A DNA stretch of 7,794 nucleotides from contig DATFWK010000042.1 of assembly GCA_035259345.1 (NCBI GenBank), positions 1-7,794 on the forward strand, read 5' to 3'. Shown piece after piece: positions 6,739-7,794 of this stretch. The notes beneath the pieces are model-generated. The model was not told where the DNA came from. It saw only the letters and a program-made list of their open reading frames with translations, and did not search any database. Origin of the DNA: DATFWK01 sp035259345 (GTDB taxonomy: Bacteria; Actinomycetota; Thermoleophilia; Miltoncostaeales; Miltoncostaeaceae). Made by a program: the position numbers and the translations under genes. Within the stretch, counting starts at the first letter, position 1. Every line of letters begins with the position of its first letter.

Positions 6739-7794
6739 CCTCCGGAGGCCCGAGGGACGGCCGGCCGGAGACAGCCCCGCTCGAGGTGCTCGCCGGGTTC
6801 GGCCGCGCGCTCAGAGCGGCCGGGCTGGTGGTCGGGACGGACCGCCTGATGGCCTACTGCCAGGGCGCGGCGCTGGCGGCAGGCGACGACCTCTACTGGG
6901 TTGGCGTCGCGACGCTGGTCGGCCGCCGGGAGGACCTTCCGACCTACAACCGCGTCTTCCGCGAGCACTTCCTCGGGGCGCCCGGGCCGCCGCCTGTGCG
7001 CGAGCGGCCCCGCACGACTCTGCTCCAGGCCCTGCCGCTCGGGCTGAAGGACGGCGACAGGCCCCAGGCCCCGGAACTCGAGGCGGCGGTGGCCTCGGCC
7101 GAGGAGATCCTGCGGCGGAAGAGCTTCTCCGGCTGCACGGACGAGGAGCTGCGCGAGCTGGCCCGCCTGATGGCGCGCCTGCGGGTCGAGGCGCCGATGC
7201 GCCTCACGCGCCGGCGGGCGCCGGCGCGCGACGGCCGGCCGGACCTGCGCCGGACGATCCGCCGCTCGTTCCGGACCGGCGGCGAGCCGGTGGAGCGCGC
7301 GTGGCGGGCCCGGCGCCGGAAGCGCCGGCGCATCGTCTTCCTGCTCGACGTCTCCGGGTCGATGAGCGCCTACTCCCGGGCGCTCGCGATCTTCGCGCAC
7401 GCCGCGCTGCGGACGGACACCCGCTTCGAGGTGTTCTCGTTCGGCACCCGGCTCACCCGGCTCACGCCAGCGCTTCAGGCGCGGAACCCCGACGAGGCGC
7501 TCCGGCGTGCCGCCGAGGACGCGCGCGACTGGGACGGCGGCACCCGCATCGGCGACTCGCTCCGGTCGCTGCTCGACCGATCGGGCTTCGCGCGGCTCGT
7601 CCGCGGCGCCGTCGTGGTGATCTGCTCGGACGGCCTCGACGTCGGCGACCCGGCCGTGCTGAGGGAGCAGATGGCGCGCCTGCGCCGGCTCGCCCACCGC
7701 GTCGTCTGGCTGAACCCGCTGAAGGGCGACCCCGCCTACGAGCCGCTGACCCGCGGGATGCTCGCCGCGCTGCCGCACCTCGACGCGCTCGCGA
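6735..7794 (+). CDS. coxE: CoxE-type VWA-domain protein, 3' end outside window
   Basis: The frame starting at the ATG at 6735 (ATGA overlap with coxD stop) stays open to the window end, giving 353 residues of an incomplete protein. It matches the CoxE family of VWA proteins that pair with CoxD-type ATPases. The N-terminal part has family features such as LVVGTDRLMAY (residues 31-41) and a downstream YNRVFREHF (71-79). A very basic linker (about 157-199) precedes the VWA domain. The metal-ion-dependent adhesion site looks intact: DVSGS (Asp205, Ser207, Ser209), Thr270 in DGGTRIG and Asp299 in CSDG. Residues 339-353 (TRGMLAALPHLDALA) resemble the usual closing part of the family, so probably only a few dozen residues are missing. 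A weak GGGGAG lies 11 bases before the start, and translation is probably coupled to coxD. It likely acts with CoxD in CoxL maturation. Confidence 0.9.
   Translation, partial: MTSGGPRDGRPETAPLEVLAGFGRALRAAGLVVGTDRLMAYCQGAALAAGDDLYWVGVATLVGRREDLPTYNRVFREHFLGAPGPPPVRERPRTTLLQALPLGLKDGDRPQAPELEAAVASAEEILRRKSFSGCTDEELRELARLMARLRVEAPMRLTRRRAPARDGRPDLRRTIRRSFRTGGEPVERAWRARRRKRRRIVFLLDVSGSMSAYSRALAIFAHAALRTDTRFEVFSFGTRLTRLTPALQARNPDEALRRAAEDARDWDGGTRIGDSLRSLLDRSGFARLVRGAVVVICSDGLDVGDPAVLREQMARLRRLAHRVVWLNPLKGDPAYEPLTRGMLAALPHLDALA

Noticed and set aside
6453..7778. 441-residue minus-strand open frame opposite coxD and coxE
   Set aside because: Its composition is shadow-like, whereas the plus strand reads a clear CoxE with an intact metal-ion-dependent adhesion site.

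Overview
The window is very GC-rich, dense coding DNA with frequent GTG starts and short or overlapping gene junctions. It suggests a high-GC bacterium, most likely an actinomycete-type organism (Actinomycetota, possibly a deep lineage such as Thermoleophilia). The taxonomic guess rests on composition and protein flavour only.

Layout. Positions 34-444 (+) encode a small exported protein of unknown family made of PDQxDR repeats. It is separated by a strong hairpin (about 451-504) from a convergent five-gene operon on the minus strand. In transcription order that operon is an XdhC/CoxF-type maturation factor (5766-4753), coxG (4775-4200), coxS (4199-3741), coxL (3733-1346) and coxM (1349-507). 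Diverging from it across about 90 bases are coxD (5857-6738, +) and coxE (6735 to beyond the window end, +). No stretch over 300 bases lacks a gene, and I saw no tRNA, rRNA, CRISPR array or insertion sequence.

How the genes work together. CoxS (two [2Fe-2S] clusters), CoxM (FAD) and CoxL (molybdopterin cytosine dinucleotide) form a xanthine-oxidase-family molybdenum hydroxylase. The XdhC-type protein and the CoxD/CoxE pair (MoxR-type AAA+ ATPase plus VWA protein) are its likely active-site maturation factors. CoxG is a membrane-tethered SRPBCC protein that, in the characterised CO dehydrogenase system, links the enzyme to the quinone pool.

The main caution is that CoxL carries AYRGAGR (residues 374-380) instead of the Cys-containing AYxCSFR loop of genuine aerobic CO dehydrogenases. 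The S-L-M gene order agrees, so this is a form II (CoxL-like) enzyme. Its substrate cannot be read from the sequence and it should not be labelled a proven CO dehydrogenase. The combination of a form II catalytic subunit with a full D/E/G/XdhC accessory set, and the unclassified repeat protein at the edge, are the parts most worth a second look.
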